From JAKFDI01 sp044508835 (lineage in GTDB: Bacteria; Pseudomonadota; Gammaproteobacteria; Burkholderiales; Burkholderiaceae_C): a stretch of 64,000 nucleotides of DNA. Below the pieces are notes generated by a model that was given only the letters and a program-made list of their open reading frames with translations, was not told where the DNA came from and did no database searches. The stretch is taken from assembly GCA_044508835.1 (NCBI GenBank), contig JBIQHD010000021.1:21073-85072 (forward strand), given 5' to 3'. This document shows, piece after piece, positions 41,649-49,785 of the stretch. Position 1 is the first letter of the stretch. Each line of letters starts with the position of its first letter. A program made the translations under genes and the position numbers.

Positions 41649-42564
41649 CCGCGCGGGCGGCCTCGTAGCCCTCGTACGAGTGCTTCAGCGTGGCGTGGTT
41701 GAGCAGCATCTGCGCCTTCAGCGTGGTGCCGGCCGCGTCGAAGATGCGCGTGCGCACCCAGTACGACTCGGTGCGCTTGCTCTCCGACAGCGCCACGATC
41801 TCGCGCCGGATGAGGTAGTCCTCGCCGACGAACAGCGGCCCGTCGACCATGCGGATCTCCTGGTCGGCGAACAGCCCGACGGCGGGCCCCTTCACCGGGA
41901 ACTTCGCCTGCCCGCTGGAGTGCTCGGCCAGCACGCTCACCATCTCCAGCGGAATGACGGCCCGTCCCCACGGCGTGGCGGCCGGGTCGCCGTACCACGG
42001 CGAGTTCTCCGTGATGCGCGCGAGCTTCTGGTTCAGCGAGAAGGGATAGAGCGCGCCCATGTGCTGGTCCGGGTCCATGCGCACCCGCTCGTCGGCGGCG
42101 CCCGCCATGCCGACGCGGAGGTCCGCGAGGATGACGAGCTTCTCCGGCGGGCGAAGCTCGGCCATGCGCTGCGACAGCAGCGTCTCGCCGTCCCCCGGGC
42201 CGAGGCTGGCGCTGGCCTCCAGCACCGGCGTGCCGTCGGCCTTCGCGGCCCAGGCGCGCGTCGAGGTGGCACCCGGCGCCGGCAGCGCCACGAAGGCGCG
42301 CACCTCCTCGCCCTCGACCACCATGTTCTGGTAGTGGGCCGAGAAGCAGCCGCGCTCGAACCAGTCGCGGCCCCACAGGTGCGCGAGCAGCGGCGTGAAC
42401 TGGCTGAAGTGCGTGGGCCCCTCGATGGGGCCGGCGCGGAAGCCCAGCTTCTCGGCCATCGCGTCGTCGTGGATGGAAGCATGGCCGCTGTATTCCTGCT
42501 CGGCCAGCATCTGGCGCGGGCGGCGCAGCGGGCCGCACAGCGCCATCGGGGTGTCGAAGCTCAT
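41641..42564 (-). CDS. MaoC/hotdog-like protein of unknown function
   Basis: This 307-residue protein has a segment AEKLGFRAGPIEGPTHFSQF that resembles the hydratase-2 motif of MaoC proteins. FVGEDYLIRREIVALSESKR and LLNHATLKHSYEGYEAARA lie toward the C-terminus. The length suggests a double-hotdog fold. I do not recognise a characterised member. AGGAGATCCCG precedes the ATG. It is divergent from the hyu cluster across an AT-rich promoter region, and could belong to either neighbouring system. Confidence 0.75.
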   Translation of the reverse strand: MSFDTPMALCGPLRRPRQMLAEQEYSGHASIHDDAMAEKLGFRAGPIEGPTHFSQFTPLLAHLWGRDWFERGCFSAHYQNMVVEGEEVRAFVALPAPGATSTRAWAAKADGTPVLEASASLGPGDGETLLSQRMAELRPPEKLVILADLRVGMAGAADERVRMDPDQHMGALYPFSLNQKLARITENSPWYGDPAATPWGRAVIPLEMVSVLAEHSSGQAKFPVKGPAVGLFADQEIRMVDGPLFVGEDYLIRREIVALSESKRTESYWVRTRIFDAAGTTLKAQMLLNHATLKHSYEGYEAARAAG

Positions 42565-42690
42565 CGGGATCTCCTGTCGTCGGGCCTGTCGGGCGATGGC
42601 CCGAAGGGTACCTGCCGCCGGCCGCCGGCGCTCCGGCCGGCGAGGCATCGGAAAGCAACTCAGTGAAAACCCGGGCATCCGCGCAAGTTT

Positions 42691-42702
42691 TGTAGTACTA
42701 CA
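42691..42702. promoter_or_regulatory. candidate GntR (FadR-subfamily) operator
   Basis: TGTAGTACTACA is a perfect 12-bp palindrome. With its flanking bases it fits the FadR-subfamily pattern TNGTNNNACNA on both strands. A partial second match (TGGTAATACAT) is at 42721-42731. The site lies 58 bases upstream of hyuA in the AT-richest stretch of the window. A GntR gene is the third gene of the operon. Confidence 0.6.
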
Positions 42703-42759
42703 TTTCAGTCAAACAGAAATTGGTAATACATAAACAGCGCATCCAAGAAAGGCAGTCGT

Positions 42760-44853
42760 ATGAGTTCATCTTCCATCCCACCGCCCGGCCGGGCGCGCTT
42801 CCGCGTCGCGGCGGACGTGGGCGGCACCTTCAGCGACGTGGTCGGCTTCGACGAGGCCAGCGGCGTGGCCGTCTTCGGCAAGACCCTGACCACGCCCGAC
42901 AACCTCATCGACGGCATCGTCGACGGCGTCGACAAGGCGGGGGTGCGGCTGGCCGACACCCGCCTGTTCCTGCACGGCACCACGGTGGCGATCAACACCA
43001 TCCTGGAGCGCAGCGGCGCGAAGACCGCGCTGCTGACCACGCGCGGCTTCCGCGACGTGTACGAGATCGGCCGCATCAACCGCCCCGACGCCTACAACCT
43101 CTCGTTCCGCAAGCACGAGCCGCTGGTGCCGCGCTCGCGCCGGCTCGAGATCACCGAGCGCATGGGCGCCCAGGGGCAGGTGCTGGTGCCGCTGGACGAG
43201 GCCCAGGTGCGCGAGATCGCCGGCTGGCTGAAGGACGAGGGCGTGGAGGCCGTGGCGGTGCTGTTCCTGCACTCCTACGCCAACCCGGCGCACGAGCTGC
43301 GCGTGAAGGCCCTGCTCGAGGAGGCCTGCCCGGGGCTGTTCGTGACCACCTCGCACGAGGTCTCGCAGGAGTACCGCGAGTTCGAGCGCACCTCGACGGT
43401 GGCGGCCAACGCCTACGTCGGGCCGCGCGTCAGCTCCTACCTCGGGCGCATCGACGAGCGGCTGGCGCGCGAGTCGTTCGACGGCACCTTCTTCGTGGTG
43501 CAGTCCAGCGGCGGCCTGTACGACGTGAACCAGGCGCGGCGCGAGTGCATCCGCATGCTCGAGTCCGGCCCCGCCGCCGGCGTGATCGGCGCGCGCGAGG
43601 TCTGCCAGCGGCTCGGGCTGCGCAACGCCATCGCCTTCGACATGGGCGGCACCACCGCGAAGGCCGGCGTGGTGCTGGACGGCAGCGTGATGATGGCCGG
43701 CAACATCATGATCGGCGGCTATGCGCAGGGCCTGCCGATCCAGATCCCGCTGATCGACATCCAGGAGGTCGGCACCGGCGGCGGCAGCATCGCGCGCGTC
43801 GAGGCCGGCGGCGGCCTGCGCGTGGGCCCGCAGAGCGCGGGCGCCGTGCCCGGGCCGGTGAGCTACGGCCGCGGCGGCGTCGAGCCGACGGTGACCGACG
43901 CCAACCTCATCCTGGGCCGCCTGGCGCCGGACCGCTTCCTCGGCGGCGAGATGCGCCTGGACGCGCCGGCCGCCGAGCAGGCGCTGCGCGAGCGCGTCGC
44001 CGAGCCGCTGGGGCTGTCGGCCGTCGACGCGGCCAACGGCATCGTGCGCATCGCGGTGACGACGATGTCGCACGTGGTCACCCGCGTGACCACCGAGCGC
44101 GGGCTGGACGCGGGCAACTTCGTGATGGTGGCCTACGGCGGCGCCGGCCCGCTGCACGCGGTGCTGGTGGCGCGCGAGCTGCGCATTCCCACCGTCATCA
44201 TCCCGCCGGCGCCGGGCCACTTCTCGGCCTACGGCATGCTGGTGGCCGACCTGCGGCGCGACACCGTGCGCACCTGGTTCCGGCCGCTGGCCGCGGCGCG
44301 GCTGGACGAGGTGCAGGCGCTGTACGCCGAGATGGAGGCCGAGAACCTGGCCGGCGTCGAGGCCGACGTGCCCGACCGCTCGCGCATCGCCTTCGTGCGC
44401 GCGGCCGACATGCGCTACGTGGGCCAGGAACACCCGGTCACCGTCGAGCTGCCGGCGTCGGCCTTCGAGGGGGCCGACCTGCAGGGCATCAAGGCGGTCT
44501 TCGACCAGGTCCACCTGCGGCGCTACGGCTTCAACGCGCCCAAGGAGCCGGCGGAGATCGTCAGCCTCATCAGCTCGGTGATCGGCCACCTCGACAAGCC
44601 GCAGCCGCAGCGCCTGCCGCGCGCGGACGGCATCGGCACGCCGCGGCCGCCGGCGCGCCGGCGCGTGTACTTCATGGAGGCGGGCGACTACGTCGACACG
44701 CCGGTCCACGCCCGCGAGAACCTGGCCGCCGGCCAGCGCATCGCCGGCCCGGCGCTGGTCGAGGAGCACGCCTCGACGACCGTGATCTTCCCCGGCGACA
44801 GCCTCGAAGTCAGCGACTTCGGCGACCTCGTCATCACCGTGGCCCGGAGCTGA
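42760..44853 (+). CDS. hydantoinase/oxoprolinase family protein, subunit A (HyuA-like)
   Basis: This 697-residue ATP-dependent amidohydrolase/carboxylase-type subunit has an N-terminal Hydant_A_N domain with FRVAADVGGTFSDVVGFDEA. The central hydantoinase A domain has IAFDMGGTTAKAGVV near residue 292 and MVAYGGAGPLHAVLVARELR near 457. Relatives are N-methylhydantoinase A, 5-oxoprolinase and acetone/acetophenone carboxylase subunits. AAAGG precedes the ATG. It is the first gene of the cluster and works with HyuB. Confidence 0.92.
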   Translation: MSSSSIPPPGRARFRVAADVGGTFSDVVGFDEASGVAVFGKTLTTPDNLIDGIVDGVDKAGVRLADTRLFLHGTTVAINTILERSGAKTALLTTRGFRDVYEIGRINRPDAYNLSFRKHEPLVPRSRRLEITERMGAQGQVLVPLDEAQVREIAGWLKDEGVEAVAVLFLHSYANPAHELRVKALLEEACPGLFVTTSHEVSQEYREFERTSTVAANAYVGPRVSSYLGRIDERLARESFDGTFFVVQSSGGLYDVNQARRECIRMLESGPAAGVIGAREVCQRLGLRNAIAFDMGGTTAKAGVVLDGSVMMAGNIMIGGYAQGLPIQIPLIDIQEVGTGGGSIARVEAGGGLRVGPQSAGAVPGPVSYGRGGVEPTVTDANLILGRLAPDRFLGGEMRLDAPAAEQALRERVAEPLGLSAVDAANGIVRIAVTTMSHVVTRVTTERGLDAGNFVMVAYGGAGPLHAVLVARELRIPTVIIPPAPGHFSAYGMLVADLRRDTVRTWFRPLAAARLDEVQALYAEMEAENLAGVEADVPDRSRIAFVRAADMRYVGQEHPVTVELPASAFEGADLQGIKAVFDQVHLRRYGFNAPKEPAEIVSLISSVIGHLDKPQPQRLPRADGIGTPRPPARRRVYFMEAGDYVDTPVHARENLAAGQRIAGPALVEEHASTTVIFPGDSLEVSDFGDLVITVARS

Positions 44854-44858
44854 GCCCC

Positions 44859-46718
44859 ATGAACACCGAACCCCTTCGCACCGGCCTGGACCCGGTGGTC
44901 ACCGAAATCATCCGCAACGGCCTGGTCGCCATCACCGAGGAGATGAAGACCAACCTCATGCGCAGCGCCTACAGCATGATCATCTACGAGGCGCAGGACT
45001 TCACCGTCGGGCTGTTCGACCCGGCCGGCGAGACGGTGTCGATCGGCATCGGCCTGCCGATGTTCATCCGCGGCATGAGCGACACGGTGAAGGCGATGCT
45101 GGCGCACTTCGGCGCCGAGAGGATCCGCCCCGGCGACGTGCTGCTCACCAACGACGCCTACATCACCGGCAGCCACCTCAACCACATGACCTTCGTGGTG
45201 CCGATGTTCGCCGACGGCGAGCTGCTGGGCTTCTCGGCCTGCATGGCGCACTGGGCCGACGTGGGCGGCGCGCTCGACGGCATGACCAAGGACATCTATT
45301 CCGAGGGCCTGCAGATGCCCATCGTGAAGGTCTACCGGGAGGGCGAGGCCAACGAGGACGTGCTCGACATCATCCGCATGAACGTGCGCCTGCCCGAGCG
45401 CGCGATGGGCGACCTCAACGCGCAGGTGGCCGCCGTGCGCCTGGGCTCGATGCGCTTCCTCGACCTGGCCGCGCGCTACGGGCGCGAGGTGATGGCCCGC
45501 AGCATCCAGGCCATCATGGACCAGACCGAGGCCCAGGCGCGCGAGCAGGTGCTGGCCATTCCCGACGGCGTGTACGAGGCCGAGTCGTTCATGGACGACG
45601 ACGGCATCGACGCCGGCCAGCGCGTGCCGATCAAGGTCCGGGTCACGGTGTCGGGCGAGCAGATGACCATCGACCTCACCGACGTGAGCCGGCAGGTCAA
45701 GGGCTTCTACAACTCGGGCGAGGCCGCCGGCAAGGCCTGCTGCCAGGTGGCCTTCAAGTGCCTGACCTCGCCGCTGCAGCGGCCGATCAACGAAGGCAGC
45801 TTCCGGCCGCTCACGATCATCCTCCCGCCGGGCCGGGTGGTGAGCGCCGTGCGCCCGTCGCCGATGCGCTGGTGGATGACCTTTCCCATGACCATCGTCG
45901 ACACCATCTTCAAGGCGCTGGCGCCGGCCATCCCCGACCGCGTGATCGCCGGCCACCACGCCGACCTGCTGTCGGCCGCCATCAACGGCAAGTACCCCGG
46001 CGACGGCAAGCTGTGGCTGCTGGCCGGCGGCCTGGTGGGCGGCGGCTGGGGCGCCAAGCGCGGGCAGGACGGCTCCAGCGCCACCATCTGCATCAACGAC
46101 GGCGACACCCACAACAGCCCGGTCGAGCAGGTCGAGGCCAAGTACCCGCTGCTGGTCGAGCGCTACGGCCTGCGCCAGGACTCGGGCGGCGCCGGCACCT
46201 GGCAGGGCGGCCTCGGCACCGAGAAGGTGGTGCGCGCGGTGCACGACTTCATGTTCAACGCCCAGGTCGAGCGCGTGCACTGCCGGCCCTGGGGCCTGTT
46301 CGGCGGCCTGCCGGGCAAGGGCAACCAGGTCTCGGTGCAGTGCGGCAGCGAGCCCGAGCTGCGCTTCCCGAGCGGCAAGGTGCTGGCGCGCGCGCTCAAG
46401 CCGGGCGACGCCTACATCCTGCGCTCCGGCGGCGGGGGCGGCTACGGCTCGCCGCTCGACCGCGAGCTCGCCGCCATCGACGCCGACCTGGCCGAGGGCT
46501 ACATCTCGGCGCAGCGCGCCGCCGCCGTCTATGGCGTGGTGGTGGCGCCCGACGGGCGCGGCCTGGACATGGCCGCCTCGCTGGGCCGGCGCGCCGCGCT
46601 GCGCGCCGCCGGATGGGAACCGGGCGAGGCCGACGACGAGGACGCGGCGGCCGCCGACGAGGACGCGGGCAGGCCGCTGCAGCTGGCCGCCGGCGTCTTG
46701 CCGCAACGCTGCTGCTGA
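44859..46718 (+). CDS. hydantoinase B/oxoprolinase family protein (HyuB-like)
   Basis: This 619-residue Hydantoinase_B domain protein has IIRNGLVAITEEMKTNLMRS at the start, VLLTNDAYITGSHLNHMTFV, FKCLTSPLQRPINEGSFRPL and the Gly-rich LRSGGGGGYGSPLDREL at the end. It starts five bases after the HyuA stop. The two subunits would hydrolyse a cyclic amide or carboxylate a ketone using ATP, and the sequence alone does not distinguish these. An acidic tail follows the domain. Confidence 0.92.
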   Translation: MNTEPLRTGLDPVVTEIIRNGLVAITEEMKTNLMRSAYSMIIYEAQDFTVGLFDPAGETVSIGIGLPMFIRGMSDTVKAMLAHFGAERIRPGDVLLTNDAYITGSHLNHMTFVVPMFADGELLGFSACMAHWADVGGALDGMTKDIYSEGLQMPIVKVYREGEANEDVLDIIRMNVRLPERAMGDLNAQVAAVRLGSMRFLDLAARYGREVMARSIQAIMDQTEAQAREQVLAIPDGVYEAESFMDDDGIDAGQRVPIKVRVTVSGEQMTIDLTDVSRQVKGFYNSGEAAGKACCQVAFKCLTSPLQRPINEGSFRPLTIILPPGRVVSAVRPSPMRWWMTFPMTIVDTIFKALAPAIPDRVIAGHHADLLSAAINGKYPGDGKLWLLAGGLVGGGWGAKRGQDGSSATICINDGDTHNSPVEQVEAKYPLLVERYGLRQDSGGAGTWQGGLGTEKVVRAVHDFMFNAQVERVHCRPWGLFGGLPGKGNQVSVQCGSEPELRFPSGKVLARALKPGDAYILRSGGGGGYGSPLDRELAAIDADLAEGYISAQRAAAVYGVVVAPDGRGLDMAASLGRRAALRAAGWEPGEADDEDAAAADEDAGRPLQLAAGVLPQRCC

Positions 46719-46728
46719 GGAGGAGCCG

Positions 46729-47454
46729 ATGAGTGACAACGTGATCGATCTGGCCGGCCGCAACGACGCAGCGCCGCTGCGCCGCCACGTCGAGGACAAG
46801 CTGCGCGACGCCATCGTCTCGGGCCGCTTCATGCCCGGCGAGCGCCTGCGCGAGCGCGAGCTGGTGGACCTGTTCGGCGTCAGCCGCACCTCGCTGCGCG
46901 AGGCGCTGCGCCAGATCGAGGCCGAGGGCCTGATCACCCTCGAGCCGAACCGCGGCCCGGTGGTGGCGACCATCGGCTACGACGAGGTCGAGCAGATCTA
47001 CGTGGCGCGCGGCGTGCTCGAGGCGCTGGCCTGCCGGCTGTTCGCCGAGACGGCCTCGCAGGCCGAGCTCGACCGCCTGAAGGGCTGCTTCCAGCGGCTC
47101 GTCGAGGCGGCCGACGCGCAGGACGCCGACCGCGCGCTGGAGGTCAAGCGCGCTTTCTACGACACCATCTTCGCGGGCTGCGGCAACGCCATCGTCTGCC
47201 AGATGCTGCGGCAGATCAACAACCGCATCCGCCTGCTGCGCCGGCTCACGCTGTCGCAGCCCGACCGGCTGCCCGACATGGCGAGCGAGGTGCGCGAGAT
47301 CGTCGACGCGATCCTCGCGCGCGACCCCGACCGCGCCTGGTCCGCCTCGCTGCACCACGTCAAGCGCGCCGCGCGCATCGCCCTGCGGCTGATGCGCCAG
47401 GCCGAGGCGCAGCCGCCGGCCGCGCGCACACGCACCAGGAGGAACAAGGCATGA
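46729..47454 (+). CDS. GntR-family transcriptional regulator (FadR/FCD type)
   Basis: This 241-residue protein has an N-terminal winged helix, VEDKLRDAIVSGRFMPGERL and VDLFGVSRTSLREALRQIEA, plus a C-terminal all-helical FCD domain for small carboxylate ligands. A GAGGAGGAG site precedes the ATG. It lies within the hyu operon and likely represses it through the palindrome at 42691-42702. The stop overlaps the next gene by four bases. Confidence 0.92.
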   Translation: MSDNVIDLAGRNDAAPLRRHVEDKLRDAIVSGRFMPGERLRERELVDLFGVSRTSLREALRQIEAEGLITLEPNRGPVVATIGYDEVEQIYVARGVLEALACRLFAETASQAELDRLKGCFQRLVEAADAQDADRALEVKRAFYDTIFAGCGNAIVCQMLRQINNRIRLLRRLTLSQPDRLPDMASEVREIVDAILARDPDRAWSASLHHVKRAARIALRLMRQAEAQPPAARTRTRRNKA

Positions 47455-47858
47455 CCGACCCGACCCGCTTCGAACGCGGCATGAAGATCCGGCGCGAGGT
47501 GCTCGGATCGGCCCACGTGGACGCCACCATGGCCGCGGTGGACGACTTCACCGGCCCGCTGCAGCAGCTCGTCACCGAGTACTGCTGGGGCACGGTGTGG
47601 GCGCGCGAGGAACTGCCGCGGCGCACGCGCAGCCTCATCAACCTGTCGATGATCGCCGCGCTCAACCGCCCGCACGAGCTGAAGCTGCACGTGCGCGGCG
47701 CCCTGCGCAACGGCGTCAGCCGCGAGGAGATCCGCGAGGTGCTGCTGCAGGTGGCCATCTACTGCGGGCTGCCCGCGGCCATCGACTCGTTCCGGGCGGC
47801 CAAGGAGGTCTTGGCCGCCGAGGATTCGGACAACCGTGAAAAGGAGACGACGACATGA
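47451..47858 (+). CDS. carboxymuconolactone decarboxylase (PcaC/CMD) family protein
   Basis: This 135-residue CMD-domain protein has the family core TRSLINLSMIAALNRPHELK, then LHVRGALRNGVSREEIREVL with its conserved His. It has no AhpD CXXC pair, so a decarboxylase/lactone-type role is more likely than a peroxidase role. It overlaps both neighbouring genes by four bases, which shows tight translational coupling. Confidence 0.9.
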   Translation: MTDPTRFERGMKIRREVLGSAHVDATMAAVDDFTGPLQQLVTEYCWGTVWAREELPRRTRSLINLSMIAALNRPHELKLHVRGALRNGVSREEIREVLLQVAIYCGLPAAIDSFRAAKEVLAAEDSDNREKETTT

Positions 47859-48829
47859 CCCCGATGACCCGACGCACCGCCGCCGCGGCCCTGCTCGCCG
47901 CCGGCGCCTGGGCGACCGGCCTGGCCCACGCCCAGGCGTTTCCCGAACGTGTCGTAAAGATCGTCGTGCCCTACCCGCCCGGCGGCTCGGCCGGCACGCA
48001 GGCGCGCATCCTGGCGCAGAAGCTGAGCGAGGAATGGGGCCACCAGGTGATCGTCGAGGACCGGCCCGGCGCCGGCACGACGCTGGGCGCGGCGTTCGTC
48101 GCCTCGGCGCCGGCCGACGGCTACACGCTGTACCTCGCGGGCACCTCGCACACCATCTCGGCCAACCTGTACAAGAACCTGCGCTACGACGCGGTGAAGA
48201 GCTTCGCGCCGGTGTCGATGCTGGCGATCTCGCCCTTCATCGTCACGGCGCAGCCGGCGCTCAAGCTGCGCACGATCCAGGACATGATCGCGCTGGCGAA
48301 GTCGCGCCCGAACCCGATGACCTACGGCTCGTCCGGCAACGGCGCGGGGCCGCACCTGTCGGGCGAGCTGCTGCGCCGCATGGCCGACGTGCCGCTGACC
48401 CACGTGCCGTACAAGGGGTCGGCGCCCGCGCTGCAGGACATGCTCGGCGGCCAGATCGACCTGCTGATGGCCGACGTGTCCGCCGTGCCGCACATCCAGG
48501 CGGGCAAGCTCACGGCGCTGGCGGTGACCACGGCCAAGCGCTCGGCGCTGCTGCCCGACGTGCCCACCGTGGCCGAATCCGGGCTGCCCGGCTACGAGAC
48601 CGTGAACTGGAGCGGCATCCTCGCCCCGGCCGGCACGCCGGCGGACGTCGTCAAGCGCATCAACGCCGCCATCCACAAGGCGCTGGCCGACCCGTCGGTG
48701 CAGGAGCAGTACCGCAAGGCCGGCTTCGAGGTGGCGCCGAGCACGCCCGAGGAGATGGAGAGCCACCTCGCGTCCGAGGTCCGCAAGTACGCCCGCGTCA
48801 TCCGCGACGCCGGCATCAAGGTCGACTGA
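47855..48829 (+). CDS. tripartite tricarboxylate transporter substrate receptor (Bug/TctC family)
   Basis: This 324-residue periplasmic receptor has a signal peptide with cleavage after AHA, then FPERVVKIVVPYPPGGSAGT, the standard Bug start, and LPLTHVPYKGSAPALQDMLG and VPTVAESGLPGYETVNW. No TctA/TctB membrane genes are nearby, as is usual for orphan Bug proteins of Burkholderiales. It probably presents the substrate of the hyu cluster. Confidence 0.93.
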   Translation: MTPMTRRTAAAALLAAGAWATGLAHAQAFPERVVKIVVPYPPGGSAGTQARILAQKLSEEWGHQVIVEDRPGAGTTLGAAFVASAPADGYTLYLAGTSHTISANLYKNLRYDAVKSFAPVSMLAISPFIVTAQPALKLRTIQDMIALAKSRPNPMTYGSSGNGAGPHLSGELLRRMADVPLTHVPYKGSAPALQDMLGGQIDLLMADVSAVPHIQAGKLTALAVTTAKRSALLPDVPTVAESGLPGYETVNWSGILAPAGTPADVVKRINAAIHKALADPSVQEQYRKAGFEVAPSTPEEMESHLASEVRKYARVIRDAGIKVD

Positions 48830-48846
48830 GAAACCCACCCACCGCC

Positions 48847-49713
48847 ATGAAACTCGTCAGCTACCTCCACCAGGGACAGGCCTGCTACGGCCTGGTCCAG
48901 GACGGGCGCGTGCTCGACCTCGGCAGCCGCCTGCCGCAGCGCGACATCGTCTCCTTCATCGCCGCCGGCGCGCCGGCGCAGGCCGAGGCCGCGCGCCTGG
49001 CCCGCTCGCAGCCGGGCGACCACGACTACGAGGCGGTGCAATTGCTGCCGGTCGTGCCCGACCCCGGCAAGATCATCTGCATCGGCATCAACTACGAGGA
49101 CCACCGCGTCGAGGCCGGGCGCGACAAGACCGAACACCCGATGGTGTTCGCGCGCTTCCCCGAATCGCAGACCGCGCACCGCGGGCCCATCCTGCGCGCG
49201 CCGCGCGTGTCCATCCAGCTCGACTACGAGGCCGAGCTGCTGGTCGTCATCGGCCGGCGCGCGCCGCGCTACACCCCGCGCGCGCAGGCGCTGCAGCACG
49301 TGTTCGGCTACGCCTGCTACAACGAGGCCTGCCACCGCGACTGGCAGTTCCACACCCGCCAGCTCACGCCGGGCAAGAACTTCGAGAGCACCGGCGCCTC
49401 GGGCCCCTGGATCGTCACCGCCGACGAGATCCCCGACCCGCAGAAGCTCAAGCTGGAGATGCGCCTGAACGGGCGCACGATGCAGGACGCGCACACCAGC
49501 CAGATGGTCTGGCCGGTGGACGTGCTGATCGAGTACATCACCAGCTGGCTGCCGCTGAACCCGGGCGACCTGATCGTCAGCGGCACGCCCGGCGGCGTCG
49601 GCTTCAAGCGCCAGCCGCCGGTGTTCATGAAGCCGGGCGACGTGGCCGAGGTCGAGATCGAGGGCATCGGCGTGCTGCGCAACGTCATCGCCGACGAAAC
49701 GATCGCGGACTGA
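48847..49713 (+). CDS. fumarylacetoacetate hydrolase family protein
   Basis: This 288-residue FAH-fold enzyme has KIICIGINYEDHRVEAGRD, the metal ligands in IQLDYEAELLVVIG, GYACYNEACHRDWQFHTRQL and LIVSGTPGGVGF. The usual Asn-Asp-Val-Ser stretch is Asn-Glu-Ala-Cys here, so one metal ligand is Glu instead of Asp. Family reactions are hydrolysis of 3-keto acids, decarboxylation and 2-keto-acid hydration. It is the last enzyme of the operon, where a ring-opened acid would be cleaved. Confidence 0.9.
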   Translation: MKLVSYLHQGQACYGLVQDGRVLDLGSRLPQRDIVSFIAAGAPAQAEAARLARSQPGDHDYEAVQLLPVVPDPGKIICIGINYEDHRVEAGRDKTEHPMVFARFPESQTAHRGPILRAPRVSIQLDYEAELLVVIGRRAPRYTPRAQALQHVFGYACYNEACHRDWQFHTRQLTPGKNFESTGASGPWIVTADEIPDPQKLKLEMRLNGRTMQDAHTSQMVWPVDVLIEYITSWLPLNPGDLIVSGTPGGVGFKRQPPVFMKPGDVAEVEIEGIGVLRNVIADETIAD

Positions 49714-49732
49714 CCGGCGCCGGCAGGGGCTT

Positions 49733-49744
49733 GCCCGATCGGGC
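49733..49744. promoter_or_regulatory. 12-bp palindrome upstream of the MFS gene
   Basis: GCCCGATCGGGC is a perfect palindrome in the 72-bp gap before the MFS gene. It could be a small operator or part of a terminator for the hyu operon. Support is weak. Confidence 0.3.
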
Positions 49745-49785
49745 ACACTGCCCGTGCCTTCGGTTGCCGGCTCGGGCCCCCTTCC

